Notes: generated by a model not told the origin, from the sequence alone. A DNA stretch of 61,043 nucleotides from Dysgonamonadaceae bacterium (GCA_031272085.1 JAISUN010000070.1:1-61043), one strand, 5' to 3'. Positions 7,573 to 17,502 are shown, numbered from the stretch's first letter. Numbers and translations: made by a program.

Positions 7573-9620
7573 TAGAAATTCCAGGTTGGCAAGAAAGCGT
7601 ATTGTTTGGAATACCGCAGCATTTGTTCTGCATATCCTTCCGTATAGCTTATCCGGATGTCGACGACAGTGCCAGATTTATCCAATACCGGCTCATAAAC
7701 AGGATTGACAAAGCCTTTATATGGCGTCAGGTTCAACTTTTTGTACCGTTCCAGCACTTCGGCATGGAGAACAGTATCCACTTTGACGCCGTAGCTTTCG
7801 ACGATTTCTTTCGCGCCATCAAAATCGCCTTCCGATTTAATACGCTGTATCTCAGCCAGAAGTTCGCCGATCAATGTCCGCAGTTTGTTGTAATCATTGA
7901 TGACGACATACGTCTTCCCGTCTTTTTTGCTAAATTCGATGACCCGGTCGTCTTTCCCTTTCTCCAGCACCCAGTGGGCAATGAGCGAACGATTGCGCAT
8001 GTGGGCTTCTTCGATCGACTTGCCGGGTTCTATCCTTACCAGTTGGGTCATCAAGCCGTTCATCATGTATTTATAATATTCGGCTTTGTAAGCATCCGGA
8101 TCGTCCAACAATCCAAGCTCAATCAATTTGGAATCAGCGATAAAATACAACCCGAACAGGTCGGCACGCGCTTCCTCAATCACTGAACTGTAAATGCCCA
8201 AGCCGTCGGGATCAACGCCAGGAAGCAATTGTCCAGAACCATGTCCCAGACATTCATGCAGATCCGTATGCATATTGTCGGTGACGAATCCGTATTTTTT
8301 CATCAATGTTCGCTCCCGGTCGCTCCATACAAATTCCTCATTGAAACCGTTGCCTTGCGCTGCCTTATCGTAGGCCGCGGTGATATTTTGGATTGTCACC
8401 GATTTTGAACCGAAATCTTTGCGAATCCAATTCGCATTCGGCAGGTTGATTCCGATCGGTGTGGCCGGATAGCAGTCGCCTCCCAGTATTGCGACGGTAA
8501 TCACTTTGGCGCTGACACCTTTCACCTGTTCTTTTTTGAATCGGGGGTCGACAGGGGAATGATCCTCAAACCATTGTGCATTATCGCTGATGGTTACTGT
8601 CCGTTGTGTAGCTTCCGTATCTTTGAAATTGACGATGGACTCCCAACTGGCTTTTATTCCAAGCGGATCGCCGTAGGTCTCAGTAAATCCGTTCACAAAA
8701 TCAACGCGCGAATCCATATCCTGTACCCAATGAACGGCGTATTCATCGAATTGTTTCAGATCGCCGCTTTTGTAGTAATCGATCAAGAGAGCGATGGTCT
8801 GTTTTTGCATTTCGTTTTCCGCTACATCTTCGGCTAGAGAGAGCCAATAAGTAATCTGTTCTATCGCAGGCGAATACAGTCCATCCACTTTCCATACTTT
8901 CTCTACCAATCGGTTGTTTTCTTTCACCAGTCGGCTGTTTAATCCGTAAGAAATGGGGGTGGTGTCGTTCGGATTCTTCATCGCAGCATAAAATGACTCT
9001 ACTTCTTTCTGGGTGACGCCGGAGCCGTAATAATTGTTCGCAGAATGGAGGATAACGTCCACATTCGGATCTTGAATTACCTTCTTTGCCAATACATTGG
9101 GGTCGAACATCACCGGAATCAATTCGATGAGCAGTGAATCGACCGTCTGTTTGGGAGCCAGCGGCAATGCTGATTCCGGGACGGATTTCAAGGCTTCCGA
9201 AAAGAAAGACTGAGAAAAACCGGGAAGGAATTTTTCTTCTCCGTAATGGTGGTGAATCCCGTTGGAAAACCAGACTCGTTTCAGATAGATTTCAAACAGT
9301 TTGTAGTCGTCCGAGGTCTTATCACCGTTGTAATTTTCGTAAATCGCTTCGAGTGTTCGACGAATTGTCAGGTTGTATCGGCAATTTTGATCATAAAGAA
9401 TGTCTCGCCCGCAAAGCGCCGCCTGCGAGAGATAATAGATCAGTTTCTTTTGTTCTAATGTCAATGTTTCGAACTCCGGAACTTGGTATCTTAAGACTTC
9501 AAGATCCGCGAAGGAATCCACTTTGTAATTAAAATTCTCCGTTATCGACTTGTTTTTCATTTCGTTAGAACACGAAAAACACATTACGGCCGTCACTGTC
9601 ATAATAAATAATTGTTTCAT
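7572..9620 (-). CDS. Dipeptidyl peptidase III-family lipoprotein (M49)
   Basis: This 682-aa zinc exopeptidase removes dipeptides from the N-termini of oligopeptides. The zinc motif HECLGH (H455, E456, H460) is followed 28 residues after H455 by E483 in EEARADLFGLY. The Cys inside the motif and this spacing are as I recall for the characterised Bacteroides thetaiotaomicron enzyme. The N-terminus (MKQLFIMTVTAVMCFSCSNE) is a lipoprotein signal with Cys in a lipobox-like site, so the enzyme is probably anchored in the periplasm. It is coupled by TAATG to the downstream HEAT-repeat gene. Confidence 0.92.
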   Translation of the reverse strand: MKQLFIMTVTAVMCFSCSNEMKNKSITENFNYKVDSFADLEVLRYQVPEFETLTLEQKKLIYYLSQAALCGRDILYDQNCRYNLTIRRTLEAIYENYNGDKTSDDYKLFEIYLKRVWFSNGIHHHYGEEKFLPGFSQSFFSEALKSVPESALPLAPKQTVDSLLIELIPVMFDPNVLAKKVIQDPNVDVILHSANNYYGSGVTQKEVESFYAAMKNPNDTTPISYGLNSRLVKENNRLVEKVWKVDGLYSPAIEQITYWLSLAEDVAENEMQKQTIALLIDYYKSGDLKQFDEYAVHWVQDMDSRVDFVNGFTETYGDPLGIKASWESIVNFKDTEATQRTVTISDNAQWFEDHSPVDPRFKKEQVKGVSAKVITVAILGGDCYPATPIGINLPNANWIRKDFGSKSVTIQNITAAYDKAAQGNGFNEEFVWSDRERTLMKKYGFVTDNMHTDLHECLGHGSGQLLPGVDPDGLGIYSSVIEEARADLFGLYFIADSKLIELGLLDDPDAYKAEYYKYMMNGLMTQLVRIEPGKSIEEAHMRNRSLIAHWVLEKGKDDRVIEFSKKDGKTYVVINDYNKLRTLIGELLAEIQRIKSEGDFDGAKEIVESYGVKVDTVLHAEVLERYKKLNLTPYKGFVNPVYEPVLDKSGTVVDIRISYTEGYAEQMLRYSKQYAFLPTWNF

Positions 9621-9627
9621 GTTTAAT

Positions 9628-9652
9628 TTAGGAATTAGGAATTAGGAATTAG
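9628..9652. repeat. Period-7 tandem repeat TTAGGAA (3.6 copies)
   Basis: TTAGGAA is repeated 3.6 times without interruption. On the minus strand it supplies the last codons and the stop (LIPNS then TAA) of the first nfnB copy. It is one of five period-7 tracts in the window. Confidence 0.9.
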
Positions 9653-11128
9653 CGGCAAGCCACTAACTTTCAACTGTCTATGCATAGCCTGCGCCGCCTT
9701 CCTTCCGTCTCCCATGGCCAAGATGACTGTTGCCCCTCCGCGAACAATATCTCCGCCGGCGTAGATGTCAGGCAAGTCGGACTTCAGTGAGTCGGGATCG
9801 ACGATGATGGTTCCCCATTTGCTGACATTCAATCCGTGGAATGTTTTTGGAATCAATGGATTTGGGGATACGCCGATGCTAACGATGGCCATATCGATGT
9901 CGATCAATTCGGTGGCGCCGCTGATTTCTACCGGTCTTCGTCGTCCGGAAGCATCCGGTTCGCCGAGTTCCATTTTTTGCAGCAACATCTGGACAACCCG
10001 ACCATTTTCATCGCCGATGTATTTAATCGGGTTATGCAAAGTCATAAAGATGATGCCTTCTTCTTTCGCATGCTTGATTTCTTCAATCCTGGCAGGCATT
10101 TCTTCTTCGGAACGCCGATAGACGATAATTGCCTTGTCTGCTCCGAGCCTTCGCGCTGTACGTACGGAATCCATCGCCGTGTTGCCACCGCCGATGATTG
10201 CGACTTTTTTCCCTTTTAGCACAGGGGTGTCGGAGTTCGGTGACGCGGCAGCCATCAGATTGACGCGGGTGAGGTATTCGTTCGACGACAAGACGCCGAT
10301 GAGGTTTTCTCCGGGGATATTCATGAAATTGGGCAATCCCGCTCCGCTGGCAATGAAGATGCCCTTGAATCCGGATGCGTGCAGGTCGTCGTAAGAAATC
10401 GTCTTGCCGACAATGCAGTTTGTGACGAATTGCACGCCCATCTTTTGGAGGATGGCAATTTCGACATCAACAATGCGATTCGGCAGCCGGAACTCCGGAA
10501 TGCCGTATTTCAACACCCCTCCGATTTCGTGCAAAGCCTCATAGACGGTCACTTCATAACCCAATTTCGCCATGTCGCCGGCAAAAGACAGTCCGGCGGG
10601 TCCGGAGCCGACGACGGCAATCTTGATGCCGTTGGCGGCAGCCGTCTGCGGGATGGAGATATTGCCGCTTTCGCGTTCGTAGTCAGCCGCAAACCGCTCC
10701 AGATAGCCGATTGCTACCGCTTCTTTCCCCATCTTCAGGTGGATACACTGACTTTCGCATTGCTTTTCCTGCGGGCAAACCCGGCCGCAAACCGCCGGTA
10801 AAGCCGATGTCTCTTTCAAGGTCTTGGCGGCTTCTGTAAAATCGCCCCGTTCGATGTTTTTGATGAATGTCGGAATGTTGATTTCAACCGGACAGCCACC
10901 CATACAAGTCGGATTCGGACAATCCAGGCAACGTTGGGCTTCCCGCATGGACTGTTCAGCAGTCAATCCCAAGTTGACTTCTTCATAACTGTGACTCCTG
11001 AAGTCAGGCGACAGTTCGGGCATGCGAACGCGTGGAATCGCTACACGCTCTTTGTTTGTCATTTTTTGCCGCAACTGTTCTCTCCAGGGTTCGCTTCGTA
11101 GCGCTTTGATATGTTCTGTCGTTGTCAT
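9635..11128 (-). CDS. nfnB: NfnB-like NAD(P)-dependent oxidoreductase, copy 1
   Basis: This 497-aa subunit resembles the glutamate synthase small chain and NfnB. With NfnA it should couple NADPH, NADH and ferredoxin by electron bifurcation in the cytoplasm. N-terminal cysteines C67, C70, C75, C79 and C114, C118, C124, C128 form two [4Fe-4S] sites. A first Rossmann motif GSGPAG starts at 174 and a second GGGNTAM near 310. It lies 24 bp downstream of NfnA copy 1 in the same operon. The last residues are encoded by a heptamer repeat. A GltD partner role is an alternative, but no GltB is nearby and the NfnA neighbour argues against it. Confidence 0.85.
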   Translation of the reverse strand: MTTTEHIKALRSEPWREQLRQKMTNKERVAIPRVRMPELSPDFRSHSYEEVNLGLTAEQSMREAQRCLDCPNPTCMGGCPVEINIPTFIKNIERGDFTEAAKTLKETSALPAVCGRVCPQEKQCESQCIHLKMGKEAVAIGYLERFAADYERESGNISIPQTAAANGIKIAVVGSGPAGLSFAGDMAKLGYEVTVYEALHEIGGVLKYGIPEFRLPNRIVDVEIAILQKMGVQFVTNCIVGKTISYDDLHASGFKGIFIASGAGLPNFMNIPGENLIGVLSSNEYLTRVNLMAAASPNSDTPVLKGKKVAIIGGGNTAMDSVRTARRLGADKAIIVYRRSEEEMPARIEEIKHAKEEGIIFMTLHNPIKYIGDENGRVVQMLLQKMELGEPDASGRRRPVEISGATELIDIDMAIVSIGVSPNPLIPKTFHGLNVSKWGTIIVDPDSLKSDLPDIYAGGDIVRGGATVILAMGDGRKAAQAMHRQLKVSGLPLIPNS

Positions 11129-11152
11129 AATTCGTTGTTTTAGTTGTTTCGG

Positions 11153-11944
11153 TTATTCCAGCTCTTTATATGCATTCAGTCGAATCAGCATCTCGTCAAA
11201 ATCCACTTGGTGGGCATCAAATTCAGGGCCGTCGACACAGACGAAGCGTGTTTTTCCTCCCACCGTCACCCGGCAGGCTCCGCACATGCCCGTACCGTCC
11301 ACCATGATCGTATTCAGTGAGGCGACCGTCGGTACCTGATGTGATTTCGTCAGTAGCGAGACAAATTTCATCATGATGGCCGGACCAATTGTGACACAAA
11401 AGTCCACTTTCTCACGTTGCAGGATTTTTTCGATGCCGTCGGTCACCAGCCCTTTCATTCCGTAAGAGCCGTCGTTGGTGGTAATCAGCACTTCATCGGA
11501 GAAAGCGCGTATTTCTTTTTCGAGGATCACCAATTCTTTGGTTCGTGCCGCCTGAACGGTGATGACTTTGTTGCCTGCTTGCTTCATCGCTTCCGCAATG
11601 GGAAGCATGGGCGCCGTGCCGACACCGCCGCACGCGCAGACCACGGTTCCGAAATGCTCGATGTGTGTGGCTTGTCCCAACGGGCCAACCAGGTCGGTGA
11701 TGTATTCCTGCTCATTGAGCGCACAAATCTTCCGCGTGGATTTACCTACTTGTTGGATAATCAGCATGATTGTTCCCCGATCGGGATCAGCAGCCGCAAT
11801 AGTCAACGGGATTCGCTCGCCGTTCTCGCCTACGCGGACAATCACAAAATGTCCGGCTTTTCGCGAACGGGCAATCAGCGGCGCTTCCACTTCCAGCTTC
11901 ACGACATTCTCAGACAGAAATTCTTTTGTAATAATCTTATTCAT
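11153..11944 (-). CDS. nfnA: NfnA-like ferredoxin-NADP reductase subunit, copy 1
   Basis: This 263-aa protein has an FAD-binding barrel (RIPLTIA), an NAD-binding fold (GGVGTAPMLPIAEAM) and a C-terminal [2Fe-2S] site with C221, C224 and C236. This is the layout of NfnA and of PyrK-like proteins. Pairing with the adjacent NfnB supports the NfnAB transhydrogenase. Over 260 gap-free positions I count 211 identities (81%) with the second copy at 37097. A TACCTTTG -10-like box on the minus strand at 12085-12092 would give a long leader of about 130 nt. Confidence 0.85.
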   Translation of the reverse strand: MNKIITKEFLSENVVKLEVEAPLIARSRKAGHFVIVRVGENGERIPLTIAAADPDRGTIMLIIQQVGKSTRKICALNEQEYITDLVGPLGQATHIEHFGTVVCACGGVGTAPMLPIAEAMKQAGNKVITVQAARTKELVILEKEIRAFSDEVLITTNDGSYGMKGLVTDGIEKILQREKVDFCVTIGPAIMMKFVSLLTKSHQVPTVASLNTIMVDGTGMCGACRVTVGGKTRFVCVDGPEFDAHQVDFDEMLIRLNAYKELE

Positions 11945-12084
11945 ACGTCAATAATATGTTTTTAAAGGTCGTATGGAACTCGCATGTCATTATTGTCATC
12001 AACTTGGATGTCTGTATAATCATGCTTGTCTCATTGCATTGAATAGTTCCAGTGTTCTTAAAATAAATTTTTATTAAACGACGG

Positions 12085-12092
12085 CAAAGGTA
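12085..12092 (-). promoter_or_regulatory. Candidate -7 box for nfnAB copy 1
   Basis: The minus strand reads TACCTTTG here, matching the Bacteroidota TAnnTTTG element. No good TTTG lies at the expected upstream distance, so support is partial. The rest of the 245-bp gap up to 12189 holds the divergent malY promoter and otherwise nothing I recognise. Confidence 0.4.
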
Positions 12093-12156
12093 CTATAAAA
12101 AAGCGGAACTTATTATTTCGGACAATTTTTTATGGTGGAAATGAAACTTTATTCCG

Positions 12157-12164
12157 TATCTTTG
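12157..12164 (+). promoter_or_regulatory. Candidate -7 box for malY-slyD-aroC
   Basis: TATCTTTG fits the TAnnTTTG consensus and would start transcription near 12171, about 19 nt before the TTG start of malY. The -33 element is weak. Confidence 0.5.
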
Positions 12165-12189
12165 TCGAAATTTATTAATTCGATTATCT

Positions 12190-13368
12190 TTGAAAAAATA
12201 TAATTTTGATGAAGTGATTGACCGTCGAGGAAGCGGAGCGCTCAAGACGGACGCGTTGCGAGAGCGTTACGGGAAGACGGATCTGATACCGTTGTGGGTG
12301 GCGGATATGGATTTCCGTACAGGGGATTTCATCATTGAAGCACTGGAAAAAAGGTGTGAACATGGCATTTTCGGTTATCCGGTCATGCCTGAAGATTATA
12401 TTCCGTCCATCATCCGGTGGATCGACAACAAACATCAATGGCGCATCGAAGCAGACTGGATCAGTTATGTGCCGGGAATCGTAAAAGCCATTGGGTTCAT
12501 TACCATGTGTTTTTCCAAACCAGGAGATAAAATCATCATTCAACCGCCGGTATATCATCCTTTCCGCATTGTGCCGGAAGCAAACAAACGGGTCGTGGTC
12601 AATAACCCCTTGGTCGAACGCGATGGACAATATACGATGAACCTGGACGGATTGCGCAACATCCTGAAAAAAGAATCCTGCCGATTTTTGATTTTGTGTA
12701 ATCCCCACAATCCGATTGGGATCGCCTGGAGCAGGGAGGTCCTCTCGGAGTTGGCGGAGATCTGTTATGAAAACAATGTACTGGTCGTCTCCGATGAAAT
12801 CCATGCCGATATGACGCTTTTCGGGCATAAACATGTGCCCTTTGCCACAGTTTCCGACAAAGCAAAATATAACAGTATCACACTGATGGCGCCAAGTAAA
12901 ACGTTTAACATAGCCGGAATTGTCAGCTCTTTTGCGATTATTCCGGACAAAAACATTCGAGATGCTTTTTTCGAATACCTGCATGCCAGCGAACTGGACG
13001 AGGCGAATCTTTTCGCATACATCGCCACCCACGCCGCTTATACGCAGGGTGCGGAATGGCTGTCGCAGATGTTGGAATACCTGGAGGGAAACATCCGTTT
13101 TACGGCACAGTTTTTCTCCGAGCACATCCCGTTGATAAAGCCGGCAATTCCGGAAGCGTCTTTTTTAGTCTGGCTGGATTGTCGTGCATTGCATTTGACG
13201 CAAAGCGAACTGGTCTCGCTGTTTGTCGACAAAGCCGGTCTGGCGCTCAACGACGGCGCCATCTTCGGGAAAGAAGGAGTAGGCTTTATGCGGATGAATA
13301 TCGGCTGTCCGCGTGCAATCCTTGAAAAAGCGCTAAATAAGTTGAAAGTTGCAATAATAAATAAATAA
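12190..13368 (+). CDS. MalY/PatB-type cystathionine beta-lyase
   Basis: This 392-aa PLP enzyme of the aminotransferase class I/II fold should cleave C-S bonds of cystathionine or cysteine to a keto acid, ammonia and a thiol. Family marks are IPLWVADMDF (about 33-42), NPHNPIG (171-177), SDEIHAD (201-207) and the PLP lysine K237 in APSKTFNIAG. The start is a TTG at 12190 reading MKKYNFDEVIDRRGSGALK, the usual family N-terminus; no suitable ATG precedes it. slyD follows after 7 bp and aroC after that, so an operon is likely. A regulatory role such as that of E. coli MalY cannot be judged. Confidence 0.9.
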   Translation: MKKYNFDEVIDRRGSGALKTDALRERYGKTDLIPLWVADMDFRTGDFIIEALEKRCEHGIFGYPVMPEDYIPSIIRWIDNKHQWRIEADWISYVPGIVKAIGFITMCFSKPGDKIIIQPPVYHPFRIVPEANKRVVVNNPLVERDGQYTMNLDGLRNILKKESCRFLILCNPHNPIGIAWSREVLSELAEICYENNVLVVSDEIHADMTLFGHKHVPFATVSDKAKYNSITLMAPSKTFNIAGIVSSFAIIPDKNIRDAFFEYLHASELDEANLFAYIATHAAYTQGAEWLSQMLEYLEGNIRFTAQFFSEHIPLIKPAIPEASFLVWLDCRALHLTQSELVSLFVDKAGLALNDGAIFGKEGVGFMRMNIGCPRAILEKALNKLKVAIINK

Positions 13369-13375
13369 TTGACGT

Positions 13376-13939
13376 ATGAAAATTTCTAATAACAAAATGG
13401 TGTCCCTGATTTACGACTTGAATGTTGGAAGCATTGAAGAGGACGAACTGGAATTGATGGAGAGTGTCCCTGAAACTGAACCATTAAAATTTATTTATGG
13501 AACGGGGATGATGCTCGACGAATTTGAGAAAAACATCTTCGGATTGAGCGAAGGCGATACATTTGCCTTTACCCTCCCGCCGGAAAAAGCCTACGGCGAT
13601 CGCGATGAACAACGTGAGGTGGAATTGCCGAAAAAGGCGTTTATGATCGATGGAAAAATAGATCCTGAATTGCTGGTGATAGGCAATTTATTGCCAATGG
13701 TTGATTCCAATGGCAATAAAATGCTGGGAGCCGTGTCAGAAGTCAAGGACGATTTGGTATTGATGGATTTCAATCATCCTCTGGCAGGCGAGACCTTGCA
13801 TTTTAAGGGACGAGTCCTGGATGTTCACGAGCCGACAGTTGAAGAAATCGCTGCCATCAGCGGTGGATGTAATTGCGAAGGTGATTGTGATTGTGATTGC
13901 GGATATGATTGCGGAACGGGAGCATGTTGCAATAATTGA
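13376..13939 (+). CDS. slyD: SlyD-type FKBP peptidyl-prolyl isomerase with Cys-rich tail
   Basis: This 187-aa cytoplasmic folding helper isomerises prolyl bonds. The FKBP core is split by an insert-in-flap chaperone domain, as in SlyD (VSLIYDLNV at the start, YGTGMMLDEFEKNIFGL, then the flap from about 70 to 130). The last 25 residues hold eight cysteines alternating with Asp and Gly, ending GACCNN. SlyD tails bind nickel and other metals. Here the tail has almost no His, which suggests a thiol-rich site for Cu, Zn or Ni. It is flanked by malY 7 bp upstream and aroC 3 bp downstream. Confidence 0.88.
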   Translation: MKISNNKMVSLIYDLNVGSIEEDELELMESVPETEPLKFIYGTGMMLDEFEKNIFGLSEGDTFAFTLPPEKAYGDRDEQREVELPKKAFMIDGKIDPELLVIGNLLPMVDSNGNKMLGAVSEVKDDLVLMDFNHPLAGETLHFKGRVLDVHEPTVEEIAAISGGCNCEGDCDCDCGYDCGTGACCNN

Positions 13940-13942
13940 TAA

Positions 13943-15031
13943 ATGAATACTTTCGGGAATATTTTCAGGTTGACGTCCTTTGGCGAATCGCATGGTGAAA
14001 TGATTGGCGGCATCATTGATGGATGCCCTTCCGGAATACCAATTGATTTGAAATTGATACAAAAAGAACTGGACAGACGCAAGCCTGGTCAGTCGGCAAT
14101 CACTACACAGCGACGCGAATCCGACCGCGTGACATTCGTTTCCGGAATTTATGAAGGAGTGACCACCGGTGCGCCGATCGGATTTATCATCCCCAACGAC
14201 AACCATCATTCGTCCGATTATGAGATTCTGAGAAAACATTTCCGTCCTTCTCATGCCGATTTAACCTATTTTCTGAAGTACCGCAATTGTGATCATCGGG
14301 GTGGGGGACGCGCCTCCGCGCGGGAGACAGCTACGCGCTGTGTCGCCGGTGCTGTGGCCAAATTGATATTGCAATCTCTCTCAATCAAGGTGGTCGCCTA
14401 TACTTCACAAGTCGGCTCAATCAAACTGGCGACACCCTACCACGAACTGAACTTGAAGCTGATAGAATCCACCCCCGTCCGCTGTCCGGATTTGGAGGTG
14501 GCTGAAAAGATGATCCGCCTGATTGAAGAAGTGAAATCCCAAGGCGATACTGTCGGCGGGGTAATCACCTGCGTCTGTTTGGGCGTGCCCGCCGGTTTGG
14601 GTGAACCTGTGTTCGGGAAACTGCATGCCGCCCTGGGAAATGCCATGCTAAGCATCAATGCCGTCAAAGGGTTTGAATATGGGATGGGGTTCGAAGGCGT
14701 CCAGTACCGCGGATCGGAAATGAACGACCCGTTCTTTTATGACGAAAGACAAAAACGCATCGCTACCCGCACCAATCATTCCGGAGGAATCCAGGGCGGT
14801 ATCTCCAACGGCGAACCGATTTATTTCAGGGTGGCGTTCAAGCCGGTGCCTACCTTGCTGAGGGAGCAGAAGACCCTGGACATCGAAGGGAATGAATCAT
14901 CACTCACGATGAAAGGGCGGCACGACCCTTGTGTGTTGCCGCGTGCGGTGCCGGTGGTGGAAGCAATGGCTTCGATGACCCTGTTGGACCATTACCTGAT
15001 CAATCGTTGTTACGATCTAGATGTACTGTAA
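13943..15031 (+). CDS. aroC: Chorismate synthase
   Basis: AroC makes chorismate from 5-enolpyruvylshikimate-3-phosphate using reduced FMN, the last common step to aromatic amino acids. The 362-aa length is normal. Signatures are SFGESHGE near residue 12, the [23 protein letters not shown] segment (here [17 protein letters not shown]) around 113, and a C-terminal [20 protein letters not shown]. It starts 3 bp after slyD and its last 32 bp overlap the end of the convergent mscS gene. Confidence 0.96.
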   Translation: MNTFGNIFRLTSFGESHGEMIGGIIDGCPSGIPIDLKLIQKELDRRKPGQSAITTQRRESDRVTFVSGIYEGVTTGAPIGFIIPNDNHHSSDYEILRKHFRPSHADLTYFLKYRNCDHRGGGRASARETATRCVAGAVAKLILQSLSIKVVAYTSQVGSIKLATPYHELNLKLIESTPVRCPDLEVAEKMIRLIEEVKSQGDTVGGVITCVCLGVPAGLGEPVFGKLHAALGNAMLSINAVKGFEYGMGFEGVQYRGSEMNDPFFYDERQKRIATRTNHSGGIQGGISNGEPIYFRVAFKPVPTLLREQKTLDIEGNESSLTMKGRHDPCVLPRAVPVVEAMASMTLLDHYLINRCYDLDVL

Positions 15032-15851
15032 GTTGCGGGAATGGGATGTCAATTCCTTCTTCGGAGAACGTCTTGTAGATTTTTTCATTCAAGTCGAAAT
15101 ATACATTCCAAAATTCCTCTTTGGGTGTCCATACTCGGATGATAATATCCACCGAACTGTCATTCAGCTTGTTGATCGCAATAAACTGTTCCGGATCTTT
15201 CAATATCCGGCTGTCTTGAATCAAGATGCCTGAAATCACTTGCTTCGCTTTGTCGAAATCTTGCCCATAGCTGATGCCGACAATCAGTTCTACCCGACGG
15301 TTGACCTGATGGGAATAATTCATGACGATTCCTGTCGACAAGCTTCCGTTGGGGATAAAGATCGTGCGGTTGTCCGGAGTAGTCAATACGGTATTGAAGA
15401 TCTGGATCTCTTTTACCGTACCGGCCTGATTTTGAGCTTCAATATAGTCTCCTACACGATAGGGTTTCAGCAGCAGAATAATGACTCCCCCGGCGAAATT
15501 TTGAAGCGTTCCGCTCAGCGCCATGCCGATTGCGACGCCAATCGAAGCAAACAGTGCAACGAACGATGTGTTGTTGATCCCGAATATATTGACTATCAAG
15601 ATGATCAACACAGCCATGAGCGCGATGTTGATCAGGTTTTTCAAGAATGACTTTACTGTAGGATCCACCTCGCTTCGAGTCATCATTTTCTCACACAACT
15701 CATCCACATATTTAATGAGTTTCTTTCCAACAATATAGAGGATAATACATAAAATCAGTTTCGCTCCAAAATGAAAAACAGTGAGCAGGAATTGATTCCA
15801 CAATTCGAGCCAGGAGATGTTTTTGAGATCAATCTCATCCAGAAAATTCAT
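15000..15851 (-). CDS. MscS-family mechanosensitive channel
   Basis: This 283-aa inner-membrane channel should release solutes on hypo-osmotic shock. It has three membrane helices: about 20-45, 65-90, and a pore helix rich in Gly and Ala, [26 protein letters not shown] cytoplasmic beta domain follows ([43 protein letters not shown]). The ATG at 15851 is chosen over an upstream in-frame start because a TATTTTTG box lies at 15885-15892 on the minus strand and the MNFLDEIDL start suits the family. Its 3' end overlaps aroC by 32 bp. Confidence 0.92.
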   Translation of the reverse strand: MNFLDEIDLKNISWLELWNQFLLTVFHFGAKLILCIILYIVGKKLIKYVDELCEKMMTRSEVDPTVKSFLKNLINIALMAVLIILIVNIFGINNTSFVALFASIGVAIGMALSGTLQNFAGGVIILLLKPYRVGDYIEAQNQAGTVKEIQIFNTVLTTPDNRTIFIPNGSLSTGIVMNYSHQVNRRVELIVGISYGQDFDKAKQVISGILIQDSRILKDPEQFIAINKLNDSSVDIIIRVWTPKEEFWNVYFDLNEKIYKTFSEEGIDIPFPQLTVHLDRNND

Positions 15852-15935
15852 AGGTTGTCGTTTATTTATCCAATTTTGAGGAGGCAAAAATAATATAAAA
15901 TACAACATGCTGATTCGTTTTTAATAAATATTTAC

Positions 15936-15943
15936 TACCTTTG
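15936..15943 (+). promoter_or_regulatory. Candidate -7 box for the TPR/PD40 gene
   Basis: TACCTTTG fits TAnnTTTG and would place transcription start near 15950, about 27 nt before ATG 15977. The -33 element is not evident. Confidence 0.4.
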
Positions 15944-15976
15944 AATCAGAAAAACAGCATAGATAATTATTTACGT

Positions 15977-17392
15977 ATGAAATGGATGATAACCGTCTTG
16001 ACCTTGTACTTGTATGTCGTTGCAGGTCAAGCGCAAACATTAGAAGAAGCCAGAAAACTGTATCTGGAAGGACAATTCCAAAAGGCATTGCCGGCTTTTG
16101 AGAAGGCAATCGAATCGTCTGCAAAAAATGCGAAAAATGCCTCTTACAATCAGTGGTACGGGAATTGCTTGCTCGAAACCGGACGATTGGAAGAATCGGA
16201 GAAATACCTCCGGTTTGCCGCATCAAAAAGCATACAGGAAGCTTTTCACTCGTTGGGTAAACTGTATTTCCTGCAATATCGGTTTGAAGAATCGGCGGAA
16301 GCATACGAATCCTATCTGGAGTTGTTGAAAGACAACAAAAAGCCCGATGCGAAAGGCATAGCCCATTCGCAGGAATTACTCGACCTGTCGAAACGCGCCG
16401 CCAGGATGATGTCGCGATGTGAGGCAGTCCAGATTATCGACAGCGTGGTAATTGACAAGGATGATCTCGCCGCCGGTTATCTGCTGAACGAAGAAATGGG
16501 ATCGATACGTACAATGCCCGAACTCCCCGGCACCATTCTGTATGAAAACCAACTGAATAACAGGCGCTATTATGCTAAAACAGACAAGAACGGGAAATTC
16601 AAATTGTGCATGCAGACCAAACTGATGGGCAACTGGTCGGACGAGAAACTGCTGGAACTCCCAATCGATACAATATCAGACGACAACTATCCTTATGTTT
16701 TGTCGGACGGGGTGACCGTCTATTTCGCCTCCACTGGATACGGCTCCATCGGCGGATACGACCTGTTTGTTACTCGATATAACATGAATAGCGATACTTA
16801 CCTGAATCCCGAACAGTTGGGAATGCCGTTTAATTCGTTGTATAACGATTACATGCTGGTGGTCGACGAATCAAATGGTATCGGCTATTTCGCTACCGAC
16901 CGTTTTCAACAGCCGGACAAAATTACTGTATACACCTATATTCTCAATGACGAGATTCAAACCCTGGACGAAAAAAACCAGACAACCCTGGCAAATCGGG
17001 CTAAAATCACATCCATCCGAGATACTTGGAAGAGCGGCGTGGATTACGGGGAGATGCTGGCGAAAATGAAAGCGGGAGCCGGAAACGAGAAGAAAAGCAG
17101 CGACAAGGAATTTGAGTTTGTCGTCAATGACAATACCATATATTATACTATCCACGATTTTAAGAATGAATCCGCCAAACAGTTGTTTGTTCAGTCGGAA
17201 AAACTGCGGCAATCGATTGATGAACTGGAGAGACAGCTGGACGACATGCGGCAGGATTATGTCCGGGGAAACAAATCGAAAGCGCAAACCATCCTTTCGT
17301 ACGAAGCGAAACTGAACGAGCTGAAAGAAGAATACCGTGCGACTGTCATTAAGGTGCGTAATACAGAGATCAGGCAGATCATACAGCCATGA
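15977..17392 (+). CDS. TPR and PD40-repeat periplasmic protein
   Basis: The 471-aa product starts with a signal peptide (MKWMITVLTLYLYVVAGQAQ). Residues about 20-140 contain TPR-like helices (ARKLYLEGQFQKALPAFEKAI and YFLQYRFEESAEAYESYLELL). The middle has PD40 or WD40-like beta-propeller blades (FASTGYGSIGGYDLFVTRYN, GIGYFATDRFQQPDKITVYTY). The C-terminus is a charged coiled coil (KLRQSIDELERQLDDMRQDYVRG). Such proteins in Bacteroidota serve in envelope or type IX secretion assembly, but the exact family is not clear. It is monocistronic between mscS and nfeD. Confidence 0.7.
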   Translation: MKWMITVLTLYLYVVAGQAQTLEEARKLYLEGQFQKALPAFEKAIESSAKNAKNASYNQWYGNCLLETGRLEESEKYLRFAASKSIQEAFHSLGKLYFLQYRFEESAEAYESYLELLKDNKKPDAKGIAHSQELLDLSKRAARMMSRCEAVQIIDSVVIDKDDLAAGYLLNEEMGSIRTMPELPGTILYENQLNNRRYYAKTDKNGKFKLCMQTKLMGNWSDEKLLELPIDTISDDNYPYVLSDGVTVYFASTGYGSIGGYDLFVTRYNMNSDTYLNPEQLGMPFNSLYNDYMLVVDESNGIGYFATDRFQQPDKITVYTYILNDEIQTLDEKNQTTLANRAKITSIRDTWKSGVDYGEMLAKMKAGAGNEKKSSDKEFEFVVNDNTIYYTIHDFKNESAKQLFVQSEKLRQSIDELERQLDDMRQDYVRGNKSKAQTILSYEAKLNELKEEYRATVIKVRNTEIRQIIQP

Positions 17393-17502
17393 CTAGTGAA
17401 AGATCTGTATTTTATTTACGTTTTCTAATAAAATCGGTGAAACAATCATATTTTTTTCTAACTTTGCATAAGATAGGATGTGTTTCTGCAAAAACAAATA
17501 AA

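Noticed and set aside
11937..12023. 28-codon frame in the long leader of nfnA copy 1, overlapping the nfnA start
   Set aside because: It has an ATG and overlaps the nfnA ATG, but nothing in its codons suggests sensing or conservation and the -33 element of the promoter is poor. It may be chance in a 245-bp gap.
12184..13125. Long open frame (313 codons) antisense to malY
   Set aside because: It lies wholly within a strongly supported PLP-enzyme gene, has no recognisable domain and no promoter box, so it is a mirror frame.
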